This document shows, piece by piece, positions 22,001 to 34,000 of a stretch of 64,000 bases of DNA. The translations under genes and the position numbers were made by a program. Under the pieces are notes generated by a model, which searched no databases, was not told where the DNA came from, and saw only the letters and a list, made by a program, of their open reading frames with translations. Numbering within the stretch: the first letter of the stretch is position 1; the number at the start of each line of letters is the position of its first letter. Origin of the DNA: Aplectana chamaeleonis (Eukaryota; Nematoda; Chromadorea; Rhabditida; Cosmocercidae). Where the stretch lies: assembly GCA_029168955.1 (NCBI GenBank), contig JAPDOI010000066.1:1116501-1180500 (forward strand). Direction: 5' to 3'.

Positions 22001-25000
22001 TAGCAGACAAAAACTAACAAAATGACTTTTTAACCACCAAAATCCTTCTTTGAGGTAGAGAAACTGACCTTGGGCATAGCAAGTGTATCGCTACTGACAT
22101 TGAACGAAACGTCGGAAGGTAGTGGAATCCTCTCAGGTGGAACGACAACACAGCCTAGAACATCCCATTCCGGGGATAGTTGACCCGTCGTGAACAAGTG
22201 CTCACTAAGGCGCGAAACCTGCAAAGCTATGTACGTTTCGAAACTGCTACAGAAATATACCTTCACAAGTCACTAGGAAAATCAGAGAAGGTACATCCAG
22301 AATACTCTATTAATTGGACTCTAGCATATTCTCTAACAAGCGCGAGCGAACTCTTACACATGCTGCGAAAGTGTTCTTGAGAAGGTTTCATAGTAGGTGA
22401 ACGAGCGGGCGAACACAGAACACCATTAGTTAATAATTTTCCAGTTTTTCCTGTCCTTTTGATGAGGACCCCAGCTGTATAACGCCTGCCAAGTGAAGAT
22501 CCCAATTCCTTCCAAATAATAGATTTCACATGGGAACACGTCTCCGATGACCTCTCAAAGTCAGAAAGGGCTGGGCTCCCTTTGTATTTCGCTCGACTTC
22601 TGAACTAATGCGTTTTTCTGAATCCTTCAATTTGCTCAGTTCCGCTTCCGATAAGGCTCCGGACAGCTGGAGGTATGGGGGGAAGACAACTCGTCAACCA
22701 AAATTTTGCGGCTCAAATTCAGGCGGTTTCTTGAAGCTCATAACTCCAATAACAAGAGTATTGGGAAACTTGGAGACACAGGTGTGATATACGCAAGATT
22801 CTTCTCTTCTCTAAAGCTGGGTGTCTTCGACTGTCGCGTTGTAGAGATAGGTATGCCGGTGTTATTTGTTGAAATGCTGCCTTTCTTAGACTTCTTGTTC
22901 TGTGAAAGGTGAAGCGTAAGACTTCACAATACTGTGCTTCTCTGCGTCAATTCCCGCTACGCAATCGCCTACCGCGGCTGCACGCGCTCGAGCCGGACGA
23001 GATCCCAGCGTCGCAGCCTATCAGCTGATTGTAGTTGGTTTTTTTTTGTTTTCTTCAATTTTCTTTGTTTTTTCTGTGACTAAACCCGCCTTTCTGTGTT
23101 TCTTCATATATTAAAGTGTTATACTTACATGTACGCTAATTTTTCCTTTCAGATGCCTCTGCGACAACCTCTAGGGGAGAAAAAATTCACGATGGTAGGT
23201 AATTTTTTATTCCACGTTTATTTTCGTAATTCGTTCCGGTTTCATTCCGAAATCGATCGAATTCGGGATTAAACCGGAACTATCCCTGAAAAAAAAACAA
23301 ACACATGCAGAGAATTCCGAAACCAAACAATCATCATAAAAATTGTTTGAATGTAAAAAAGCAAAATGAGAAGAGAATCCCAAAAATAAACGAGAATGAA
23401 ATATTAACTTACCATCGAGATTTTTTTCTGTTGTTGCGACGGCATTTGGAAACAGAAATTAGTACGCATGTAGTAGATATAACACTTTAATATATGAAGA
23501 AAACACAAAAGGGCGGGTTTAATCAGAGAAGAAACCAAGAAAAAAAGACCAAACCTCTCCTGCCGCGAAGCGGCTGGAGCGACAAAGAAAATGAAGGAAA
23601 CCCACCTACAATTAGCTGATCGGCTGCGGAGCTGGAATCTCGTCCGGCTCGAGTGCGTGCGGCCGCGAAGCGTCTTGGTACGCAATTGCGTAGCGGAATT
23701 TGACGCAGAGAAGCGCAGTATTTCGGCGTCAGCAAATCGGATCAATGCAAACGGTTCAAAGTCACACCAATTCACTATTGGCAGTTTACGAAGGTCACGA
23801 TTGAATTGACGCGCAACCTTTATGTGCACACATCCAAACACAACCATAATACACGAGAACACCTAAAATTCCCCGGAAAACTTTATTCGAGAACAATTCT
23901 GGATGCTGATCATCGCTCACGTTGATTTCAACGCTCTCCTTTAATCTTTTCTGATGCTATTTTGATGAAAATGTTCCTTGAATTCAAGCTATCCACATTG
24001 CTTACGGGTTCTCTAACACAGTCCCTGTCAATCTAGAGTGAGCTCCTCAAATCCTGCAGTTTCCCTATCAATTGAAAACTCGTTACGAGGAAAGGTATGT
24101 ACGGAAATGCGCAATGTACGGAAATAAATTTTTCTCGGAAACAGAGAATATGCCCACTTCCGTCAATAAGCACGCATTTGTCTTCTGTTAGATGTTAAAT
24201 GGTAAATTAAACTCACTCCTATGATACAGAACAGAGACGATAACATTGCGCCTGTCTTGAAAGGGAAGTATTGGACATCATTCTCGTACATCGGGTAATG
24301 CACCGTTGCAGGCAAGCCAAGCAGTGGCTCTCCGCCGGATAGTCGCAGGATGAGTCCCACTGAAACAACGGAAAATTGGTATAGATGAAAACCACGAAAT
24401 CACATTACTAACTAGGGGACTTCGCTACATTACCGAGCAAATTTTTTTGCAGAAAAAACGTAGGGCCGCATGGCCATAACTCGCTTCAAATTTGACAAAA
24501 TGAGTTTTCAGGTAGTTTTCGTGTTCCTCTCAGTGGGGCGAATGCAACGGTAAGTGAAGAAAGTCTTTTTTACTCCGGTATTTTGTTAAAAATGTGTATT
24601 TTCCTTCTGGAATTCACATCGAACACAGGTCCAAAGTTGAATTGATGATTTTGTTACACTATCGTATAGGACTCATCGGAAGTGAACCAGAAATGACTTC
24701 AGAATCGAAATCGAACTTCTTTGAAGCAAGTTATGGCGCGCTTAGTGACCTCAAAAAAAAACGCCGAAAAACGCTTTTTTTGCAAAAAATTGGCTCGGTG
24801 CTGTAGTCATGTATTTGCCTTTGCAATTCGTTTACTGTTTCCTAGTTTCCTGGTCAATTCAAACCAACGCTTTGCGAGGGTGCCACCGTCCAATTTCAGC
24901 CATGTGTCTGGAAATTCGATAACTTCTGTCACGGATGTTGAACATTCCTTTCTTTTCCTCAAGAGGTTGGGCTCCTGGGTGGGCAGTCTCTACATGTACA

Positions 25001-28000
25001 GTCGACACGGATCGCCCTGTCAGTTTTAATTTTTCATTAACGGTTGGCGCAAACGCGGTGCTCATGTGTTGTAACACAAGTGCACCGACTTTGCGATAAC
25101 CGCCAATTGAACCAAAAGTATTAGTGCGATCCGCGCCGGCTGTATACGCGAAATTTTTTTCGACCTCCCGGAATCGAAACCAGCTTTAAAGGCAGCATAC
25201 ACGCTCGAAAATGTGATTGAGATAACTACCAGGCCGTCCAATAATTCCTGTCCGAAAATTTTCAAAATCCTATAATTTTCCTTAGAAGTGTTATAATATC
25301 AGACAAGTGACTTATATACCCCTAGCGTAGAACTTTGGAGAACCTTATACACCCTAGCGTAGAACTTTGGAGAACCTTCTAGAAAGTTCTCCAAAGTTCT
25401 ACGCTAGGGGTATATAAGGCGCAGTCGCCGCGTCTAGCTACCAGTACAAGCTAAAATGGACCAAGGTCGAATTCGTACGTTCGTGTACTACGAGTGGCTG
25501 CTGGGCAACGACACGGGCACCGCGGTCGCCAACATCTGCAGAGCGTGCAAGGAGGATGCAGTGTCCCAACGCACAGTCAGCCGCTGGTTCAATCGTTTCG
25601 AGAGCGGCGACACGAGCCTCGAGGACAGGGAGCACAGCGGTAGGCCTTCTACGGTGGATGATGACGAGGTCCGTCGGTCGCTGTATCAAGGAGAAGCCGG
25701 AAGCCACCACCCGTCAACTGGCGAAGACGCTCGTCTGCAGCAAGTCCACCGTCCACAATCGACTCAACTTACTCGGCTACCACAAAGTTCTGGCCCGTTG
25801 GATCCCCCACCGTCTGACGAACGCCAACAAGCAGAGCCGCGTGGTCGTCTGCCAGTCCCTCCTCCTTCGTCCGCATCGCAAGGAGTTTCTCGAGGACCTG
25901 GTCACTGGGGATGAGAGCTGGGTCCTCTACGACAACGTCGCCCGCCGTGCCGTCTGGATCCCGCGCGGAGAAGATCCGCCGACGACGCCGAAAGCCGACC
26001 TGCACCCGCTGAAGATCATGCTCTGCTGCTGGTAGGACACCAAGGGCATGCTGTACTTCGAGCTGCTCCCGCAAGGCAGGACGGTCCCCGCCTCCATCTA
26101 CACTGATCAGCTCGAGAAACTAGTCGCCGTCATCCGAGAAAAGCGTCCCCGACGGGCCTCGGTCCACCTGCTGCACGACATGCGCGCCCCCACGTGGCGA
26201 AGGAGACCCAGCAGAAGTTGGCAACGCTTGGCTGGGAGACGGTTGCCCATCCGCCGTATTCCCCGGACCTCGACCCCTCGGACTACCACTTGTTACGCCC
26301 GCTGAAGCACCATTTAGCCGGAAGAAAATTCACCAACTACGACAACCTCAAATCCGACATCGCGGAATTCTTCGAGTCGCAGCCCCCGGAGTTCTGGGCA
26401 ATGGGCATCGACGACCTGCCCAATCGATGGGCCACTGTTGTGGATAACTTTGGTGATTTTATTGTTGATTAGACTTGTTTTTCAATAAAGTTGAAAAAAT
26501 TAAGAATGGTGAAATTTTCGGACAAGAATTATTGGACAACCTGGTACTACAGTAGCAGCAATTTTGGCCCCGCCCGTATTTTCACGCCCCTGTATTTGCC
26601 CTTTTCCTGCAACGCAGGGTTGCTGGGTCATATTCACCGTCGGTACTGTTGGTGGATTGCCTAACAAGAGAATAACACACGTCACTGACGGCGAAGATGG
26701 AGACAGGGGCTCTCTACACACCGAGGGAGGAGCTGTACCGCCTTTTGCGGCTCTAATTCCACTCGGGACCACTTCGCCCGCGTTGAGAGGTTTGACGTTT
26801 CAAAGTGCGAAAACGGGACAACTCCTCCCTCGGTGTGTAGACAGACCCTGTCCCGCGAAGATGACCCAGCACACCTGCGTTGGAGGAAAAGGGCAAATAC
26901 AGGGGGCGTGAGAATACGGACGGGGCCAAACTTGCTACTCCTGTAACGGCATTGTGGATCGTTTCTGACGCTTCAAAGTCCGTAGGCATTATGTTGTAAG
27001 CTATACAGTTCGATTCACATTGTTATCCCAACCACGTTTACGAGCGTGTATGCTGCCTTTAATTTTTCGTAGGGTTAAAACTCGAGGGGAATGAAGTTCG
27101 GTAGTGGTTTAAAGACAGCATACGCTCTCCCAAATGTGATTTAGATAACTACGGAAATACAATGGTATGTCTTAGACCACAACGCCTATGCATTTTGAAG
27201 AGTCAGAAACGACCCACAATGCCGCTACACGAGTGAGAAATTGGCCCCGCCCCTGTATCTGCCCGCTCCAGGTATTTGCTGTTCTCCTTCAAAACAGGAG
27301 TGCTGGGCCATTCCCAGCGTTGTCGATCTATGTGGTTTACTTATTGTACTTATTGTACCACCTACAAACGTCGCCGACCGGCGGGAATGGCCCATCACCT
27401 CGGGACAGGTGCTCTCTACACACCGGGGGAAGAGTTGTCCCGCCTTTTGCGGCTCTAATTCCACTCGGGACCACTTCGCTCGCGTTCAGTGGCCTGACGA
27501 TTCAAGTTGCAAAAACGGGACGACTCCTCCCTCTGTGTGTAGACTGCCCCTGTCCCCATCACCTCTGTTTTAGAGGGGGACGCAATTACAGGGGCGGAGA
27601 AATACAGGGTGGGGCCAACTTCTCACTCGTGTAGCGGCATTGTGTGTCGTTGTTGACGCTTCAAAATGTAAAGGCGTTGCGCTCTGAGCCATACCATTCT
27701 GGTTGCGTAGTTAAATTAACCACGTTTACGAGCGTTCACGAGCCCGCCTAATTTTGGGTGACTGCACGTTCGGACCGCGTGCAATATTGCGTCACCGTAT
27801 AACGTGCCCGACTGGTGGGACACGCTGGCTTGAATAGCGTCCCACACGTAATTGCTTTAAAGGCAGTGTTCACGATGATTTTCATTTCCGAGTTTTTCAC
27901 ATAAAACAAAGCGTTGGCCTCCAAGTGTTACTAAAATTGCGAAGAAACGGCGAGAAACGCATTAAAACGTCGTATTTATGTGACATTATTCTATAACATG

Positions 28001-31000
28001 GACTAGTTGTCCGGTTGGATAAACATGTTCACTGTGGTTGTCACCAGTAAAAAATGGGGTCAGTCGAAAATGGAAAAATATTTTATGCAAAACAGTATTA
28101 GTTAGGGTCCGAAGGAAGGGAGGGAGCAACAGAAAGCACAGAATGGCAAAGGACGGGTCCACACAACATTTCATCGTCACAACAAACACTGATACTTAAG
28201 AGGCGGGGTGATACTTAAGGATTTCGTGTACTTCTGGTGCGTTTTTCTCAATTTCCACGTCATTTTAGTTTAACCCGGGGGCCACCTAATCAATATAGCG
28301 AATAATCTCAGATTTTAGGATTATCGTGAACACTGCCTTTAACTTTTTCGTGTCTATATTGTAGCTAGCAACGATGGTCGAACGGCATCAGAGTTTGAGC
28401 TTCCGAGACGCTTTCGTTTTCAAGAAACAATTACTCAAAACCAAATTGGGGTCAACTGAGCTGCAACGCTCTCAGAAAAGTAAACGAGTTCCAAGCGGTA
28501 GGTTTCTACTAAGCAACCCAAAAGCTAGCATTAGAAAGAAAAAGAAATCATAAGGTGCTTTCCAAGTTACTTTCCAGCCGTTTTTTCCACTATTTCAGCC
28601 CATCTGATTTGAGAAAAGTCTAGATATATTGTTGCATTTGACCTACTAATAGACCACCAGGTTTTTAATCGTGTCTTGGGTAGGCCAATACATTGTTCAT
28701 ATGTAGGTTCGAGAGAAGTTTCTTGTGGCGGAGAAATCGATTTCCGAAAAGGGTGTCCTACCGGTGGGACACGCGTTGACTACCACTTCGGTCGTGAATG
28801 GGTTAATAAATGTCCCCCCTCCAACTAGCTTTAGTAGACTTTGCACCGGGCAAATTTGCAAGCGCTTTTTGGCTGTCACGACCATCTGAGTTTCTATGCT
28901 TTGTCGCGGAGGAGTGATACCACCACTCTCCCAAAACTCTTCATAAATATAAGAAATCAAAAAAATCGGACTCCCTTCAAATTCATTTCTACCTTCAGTA
29001 CTGAACCCGGGTTGCTACGAATCGAAGTGGTATCTTGTGATCTTACAGGTCGTGTTTCTGCTACATATTAGCAATGTGGAGGGCAATCCAGACTAAATAA
29101 GGTATTTTGAGAAAGTTTGTACTGGTGGAGTTGGGAATACGGATCCATATCGACCCTTTTCTCGTCCTTTCGTTGAATAATTGGTTGTAGTCTCTCAATC
29201 CTTACTCCCAAAAGATACACTCGATACGCGATTGGAGAGTGGAGGGAACTGAACCCACATCTTACCCCTTTTTTCACTGTTAAACCTTTTCGGCCTAAAG
29301 GCGACGTCTACAGTGATTTCCGCTTCCGTATTTCCCTCCCCAAACAATGCGTTGGGCACCATGGACATACTATTAAAATCACAAAGAAACGGCGAAAACG
29401 CCTAGAAAGACATTATTTCTGTGAAATAATTTTCTGGTCTGGAGTAGTTGTCCGGTGGGACGAGCAAGTTCTCGGTGGTTGTGGCCGGTAAAGGATGGAG
29501 TCAATCGAGAATGAAAAAAATTTATGTAGTAACGTTTTTCTCAATGTCTCTCTCGTCATTTTAGCTTTATCCGGGGACTGATTCGTCTTAATAGCAAATA
29601 ATTTCAAATTATAAGATTATTCTGAACACCGGTTTTGACTTTGCCAGGGCTGCTGGGATAAGTTTAGGTTAACTGTCCATTGAAACTGATAGAATATGCG
29701 GCCTAAGGGGTCGTCTATACTTCTGCAGCGACGCGGCAAGCCGCTTGAAAAATCGCGTCACACTAGGATGTATAATCGGGTTGCGTCAGAATGAGGCTAA
29801 ATACAACCTGGAGTAGCGCTGACATAACACAAGACCGATTGTAATGAGTGATTTAAAGGCAGCATACACGCTCGCAAAAGTTGTTGAGATAACTACATTA
29901 GTGGGGTCGTACGTGCCCTAGAAGAGCCCTCACGAAGTTGGAAGAGCTGAAAACGAGTTAAAGTGCCCGTATTTGAGCCGCATTGAGTCACAAAATCATC
30001 CTTTGCCCGCCCATCGATACGGGCTCCGCCCCTCCATACAAATGTTCAATGCTCGATTACGGTCATTTTGGCTCATTTTTTACGCTTCTAAGGTCGTAGG
30101 AGTTGCAGAAAGGGCCTTACGAGTGCATTAGCGTCGTTATCCCAACGAATTTGTCGCTAGCTCCGCTATTTCAGCCAATGCGGTAAAACTCGTCCACTTC
30201 CGGGCCAATATAGAACGAACCGTAATATCTTCATTTCAATTGATTTTTTTCCGGTTTTTTCGTTATCTCTGAACATTAACAGCTTCAGACCTTCGATTCA
30301 TTCCATAAAATTGATATCATTTTTGAGCGTGTATGCTGCCTTAATCTGAAAGAAAATATATACATATAATCTTTTGTATCATAACACCGCACTCGAGAGC
30401 AAATAGTTTTCGAGAGACTTTCTCTGCGGAAAAATGGTTCCAAGAGCATAAAAAATGAACTTTCCACAACCTAGTCTACTCTAAACAGCACCCAGGACCT
30501 CGGAAAAACTTTTAGCGATGAATCAGAGGAAGAAATCGAGAATGCAGATGAAATCACACTAAAAAAGCCTATGATGTTATGCTGATCGCAAGCGGCCGCC
30601 GCGCCGCCTGCTCCCCCGGGGCGGCGGCCGCGTGCCGCGCAGTTGGGAGATTTCAAGCAAAAAAATTCTGAATGCTTCGCGGCGCCGCCTGATCGATATG
30701 ACTGTGTTGCATCTCGCCGCGCCGAAAGTAAACGACCCTTAAGGGGCCGAATAGAGACCCGCCGCGCAAAGGCGCGGCAGCATGGTGTGCAGCCGTATCG
30801 ATCACGCGGCGCCGCGAGGCGACGGGGCGGGTCGATGAGGGGTCGGTTATACTGCCGCCGCGGAGCGCGGCACAGTGCAATCCTACGGCACTGATCACGC
30901 GGCGCCGCACGATCGATATTGTAAGAATGCACTTCGCCGCGCCGCTCCGCGGCGGAAGTATAAACGACCCCTTAGACTAGGTTAAGGCACAAGCGCCGCC

Positions 31001-34000
31001 GACGACTGCAGTGTGGCCAGGCGGCGCCGCTTTGCAACCTCGAGCGGTCCGGCAAAGAGGCGCGGCGACAGCAGATGGTCCAGCCGGCTTTCTATGTGTG
31101 AATGATCAAATACATATGTTTATGAGGTGAATGACTGTTCAACTGTGTACTTACATCAAGGTCACTTCCGGATTTTGGGATCATGAAACTGGTTTTTTGA
31201 AGTTTTAAAGATAGGTTAAGTTTCCACGATAAGCAATAAAGATTAGTGATAAGACTTGCCATCTATTCGATTCAAATATTCGGAAAATGGGTCCGTATAT
31301 TCGAATGAAAATTAGAATTTTCGAATCATATCCGAACAATTACCGAATACTCTCCTATTATTTCAGCGACAGAGGGTATTCGAATGTCGTGACCCAAAAC
31401 TGGCCGAATATTCGGGAAATTGGATAATTAAGTTCTTCAAATAAAGCAAATATTCGATGAATCGGATAATTTGAAATCTCGAATGATATTAAAGGCATCG
31501 TTCGCGCTGAGAACCAATTTCCATTTTTCAGGCTCAATTTCATGAATGAGCCAGGCGGACCACGTTGGTGAAGTTTTGCGCGTCAAAAACATATGCTTCT
31601 AAAATTGGAGTGGTTCAAAATGGCGATCCGCCACCAGTTTTCACCAACCATCTAGCACAAGGAACAGAAGCGCCATCACAGGCGCAGATGATTCAGCATT
31701 TGAAATTTTTAATTCGGTAAATTCTAACATCCAAACTTGCCCAATGGATACTTCATTTTTTAGAATAAGTTCCAGTGAACAAGAGGCAAGAGGAATTCAC
31801 CAATCTAATAAGTTTGATGCAAAAAAACACATCCGACGTTTGCGAAAAAAAACTTCCGACGTATTGCACCAGAAATACCGAAATCGACGGAGGGGTGGGA
31901 AGTGAATAATTCGAGACGTTTTAAAATGAGTTTTTTTGCATAAGTCGATGGTTTTATGGAGCCTTTCCACTCTTACTCTTTATGTCAGAGAATCGCCCGC
32001 GCAAAAACATGAAAAAATGAGATACGGTTTTTCGCGCGTACGATGCCTTTAATATCCGAAAAAACGATCAATGCAGAATTCCGAAAGAATGGGTCCCTCG
32101 ATAGAACAAATGATTTAATTTCCTGAATGAACCGAATAACCGAGGAAACTGAAATAAAAATCCTGGAATGAATCGAATTTAAAGAGGAAGTAGAACTTGA
32201 GGTCCCCAAATGAATCTAATGTTCCAATTCCAATAGCACGAATGCTGATCGAATAACTTTTCGATCCGGTCCCAAGTCTAGCGAATATGTAAGGCAAAAT
32301 GTTACAATCATATGACCCTGAAAGTGAATACAAGAAAATGGAAGGGGTGAACATCGATCACGGGATCTATTTCAAGAGGAGACTTTAAAGTAGTTCTATT
32401 TGCCAAGTGTTCCTTGTTAAAAAAAAAATTATAAATTACCTCTTTTGTGGAAAACTGAATATGACTCAAGCCGCCGTGGATTTAAATACAGCTCCAACTT
32501 GGCCAATCTGAGTGTTACAATCAATTCTCCGACACTGTCGGCGGTCTCCTACGGGAGTCGGCTGGGAGTCCCAGCCTCATCAGCTATAGGACTCCTGTTT
32601 GCCTCATGCAGGAGTCCTATCTGTCTCCTGTAGGAGACCGAACCTTGCACGGTAGTTGAACAAAATCTCATTTTGGAGGGAATTTCAAATAACGTGTGCA
32701 AGAATGAAGCCAAACCTGCCTAGTTTTTTTTGCTCAAACTTAAAGCATGAAGTTCATGCTTCCGCTGACAAACTTGTCAGTGGCAAAGATTACTTACTAT
32801 TAGGGATAAAGCCCCAATAGCGACCCTCCTTCAACTATCATAAAGGAGGAAATTCGATCCTCCAAAGCACCCAATCAATCAATGACGGGTGCGCCTGTGC
32901 GAACCGACGACGGCCAAATCGTCTCCCCACCCTACGCACAGGCGCTTCGGAGGCAGAGCGGGTTTGATCAACCGTTCAACGTGTGTGGTCCCGGTCAACT
33001 ACCGGGGCTGTTTTGTGGTTTAGGTGACCCAATCGAAGCGATGCGACACGATGTCCTGTGAGAGACCGCTTCGCTCAAGTTCGGTCATCCATAGTGCGAA
33101 ACAGCTCCTGTAGGTGACATCGATCGTCGTTTTCTCCCGTAGGAGACCGCCGCCAGTGTCGGAGTTAATTCGATACTTGGACGTCAGGTGCATAGCGCTG
33201 TACGTACAACGCAAAAGCGCGTGGCAGCTCCAACTTGCCGCGGCCCGTTCATCGCGTTTGGAGATCGACGGCGGCTAGAAATCTTGTGCGGCGCGACGCT
33301 GCACGCCGCGCCGCTCCTTCCTCCGCTGCTCCTTTCAGTGGCTGGACTCTAATCCACCCCTAACACCCGATAATGGGGTTGTGAAGGGTGCCACAATCCT
33401 ATGTTTGGCCATGGATAGGACACCTCGTAATTTGTTCTTTCTGGCCTTGGTGCAAAAGGTTCCCTGATTCTTTCCGACTGGTTGAACCTCTTGTCAGAGC
33501 AAAAACTTGGCGTGAGTGTGTTTTTTGACGACACAGAATCGGATCAGAGCTCAGGAATCCTTTGTATTTGCTCTGCTGTGATTCGGCTATTCAATCTTCC
33601 CTATGGGAGACCAGAAGCTTGCAAATAAAAACGAACGCTACCTGCATATCCGGATAGCGAGCCATATGTATTGCTATTTTTAATGTAGACAACACACAAT
33701 AGTTGTGGGAATAGGATAACATAGACGAGATCAGCGCACAAATACCTGATTGAATGGTTGACGATTAGATTAGAAAATGGTGCATGTTACGTCTAACTGA
33801 GTGGTTATGGTCCAGAAGCAGGGTTTGTGAGGAGGACAACGGTTATTGCAGAATCATTTTCTTTACCCTCACTCCCCAAAAATATCACGAAAAAGCAACA
33901 GTTGGCGACTCAAGTCTCTCTTGTAAAATACCCATTAGAACCTACTTGAACACTGGTAGAGAAAAAATCTTGAATAGAGAAGTTCACTCTACTTGCACGT

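Larger units (their letters stand above)
25229..26544 (+). mobile_element. Mariner-type transposon with both TIRs
   Basis: 1,316 bp, flanked by TA on each side (25,227-25,228 and 26,545-26,546). The ends are inverted repeats of about 33 bp beginning ccagg, then gtccaataattc and tgtccgaaaattt, with few mismatches. The length fits the 1.3 kb usual for mariner. The transposase inside is broken, so movement would need a helper. Confidence 0.93.
25186..27062. mobile_element. TTAA-flanked element, family H copy 1, hosting a mariner
   Basis: Left ttaaaggcagcatacacgct and right gagcgtgtatgctgcctttaa. A complete mariner lies 43 bp inside the left end at a TA. The interior has gccccgcccgtatt / ctgtatttgccctttt words shared with copy 2. 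Confidence 0.85.

Noticed and set aside
22030..22218. Exon 13 as the last coding exon of cho-1
   Set aside because: A strong donor precedes the stop, and the family-typical C-terminal tail is encoded in phase at 18,987-19,085.
29647..29660. cagggctgctggg as another hAT end
   Set aside because: No inverted partner or octamer duplication found nearby.
30471..30932. 153-codon minus-strand Arg-rich frame
   Set aside because: Product of GC-rich palindromic elements; no known domain and frames open on both strands.
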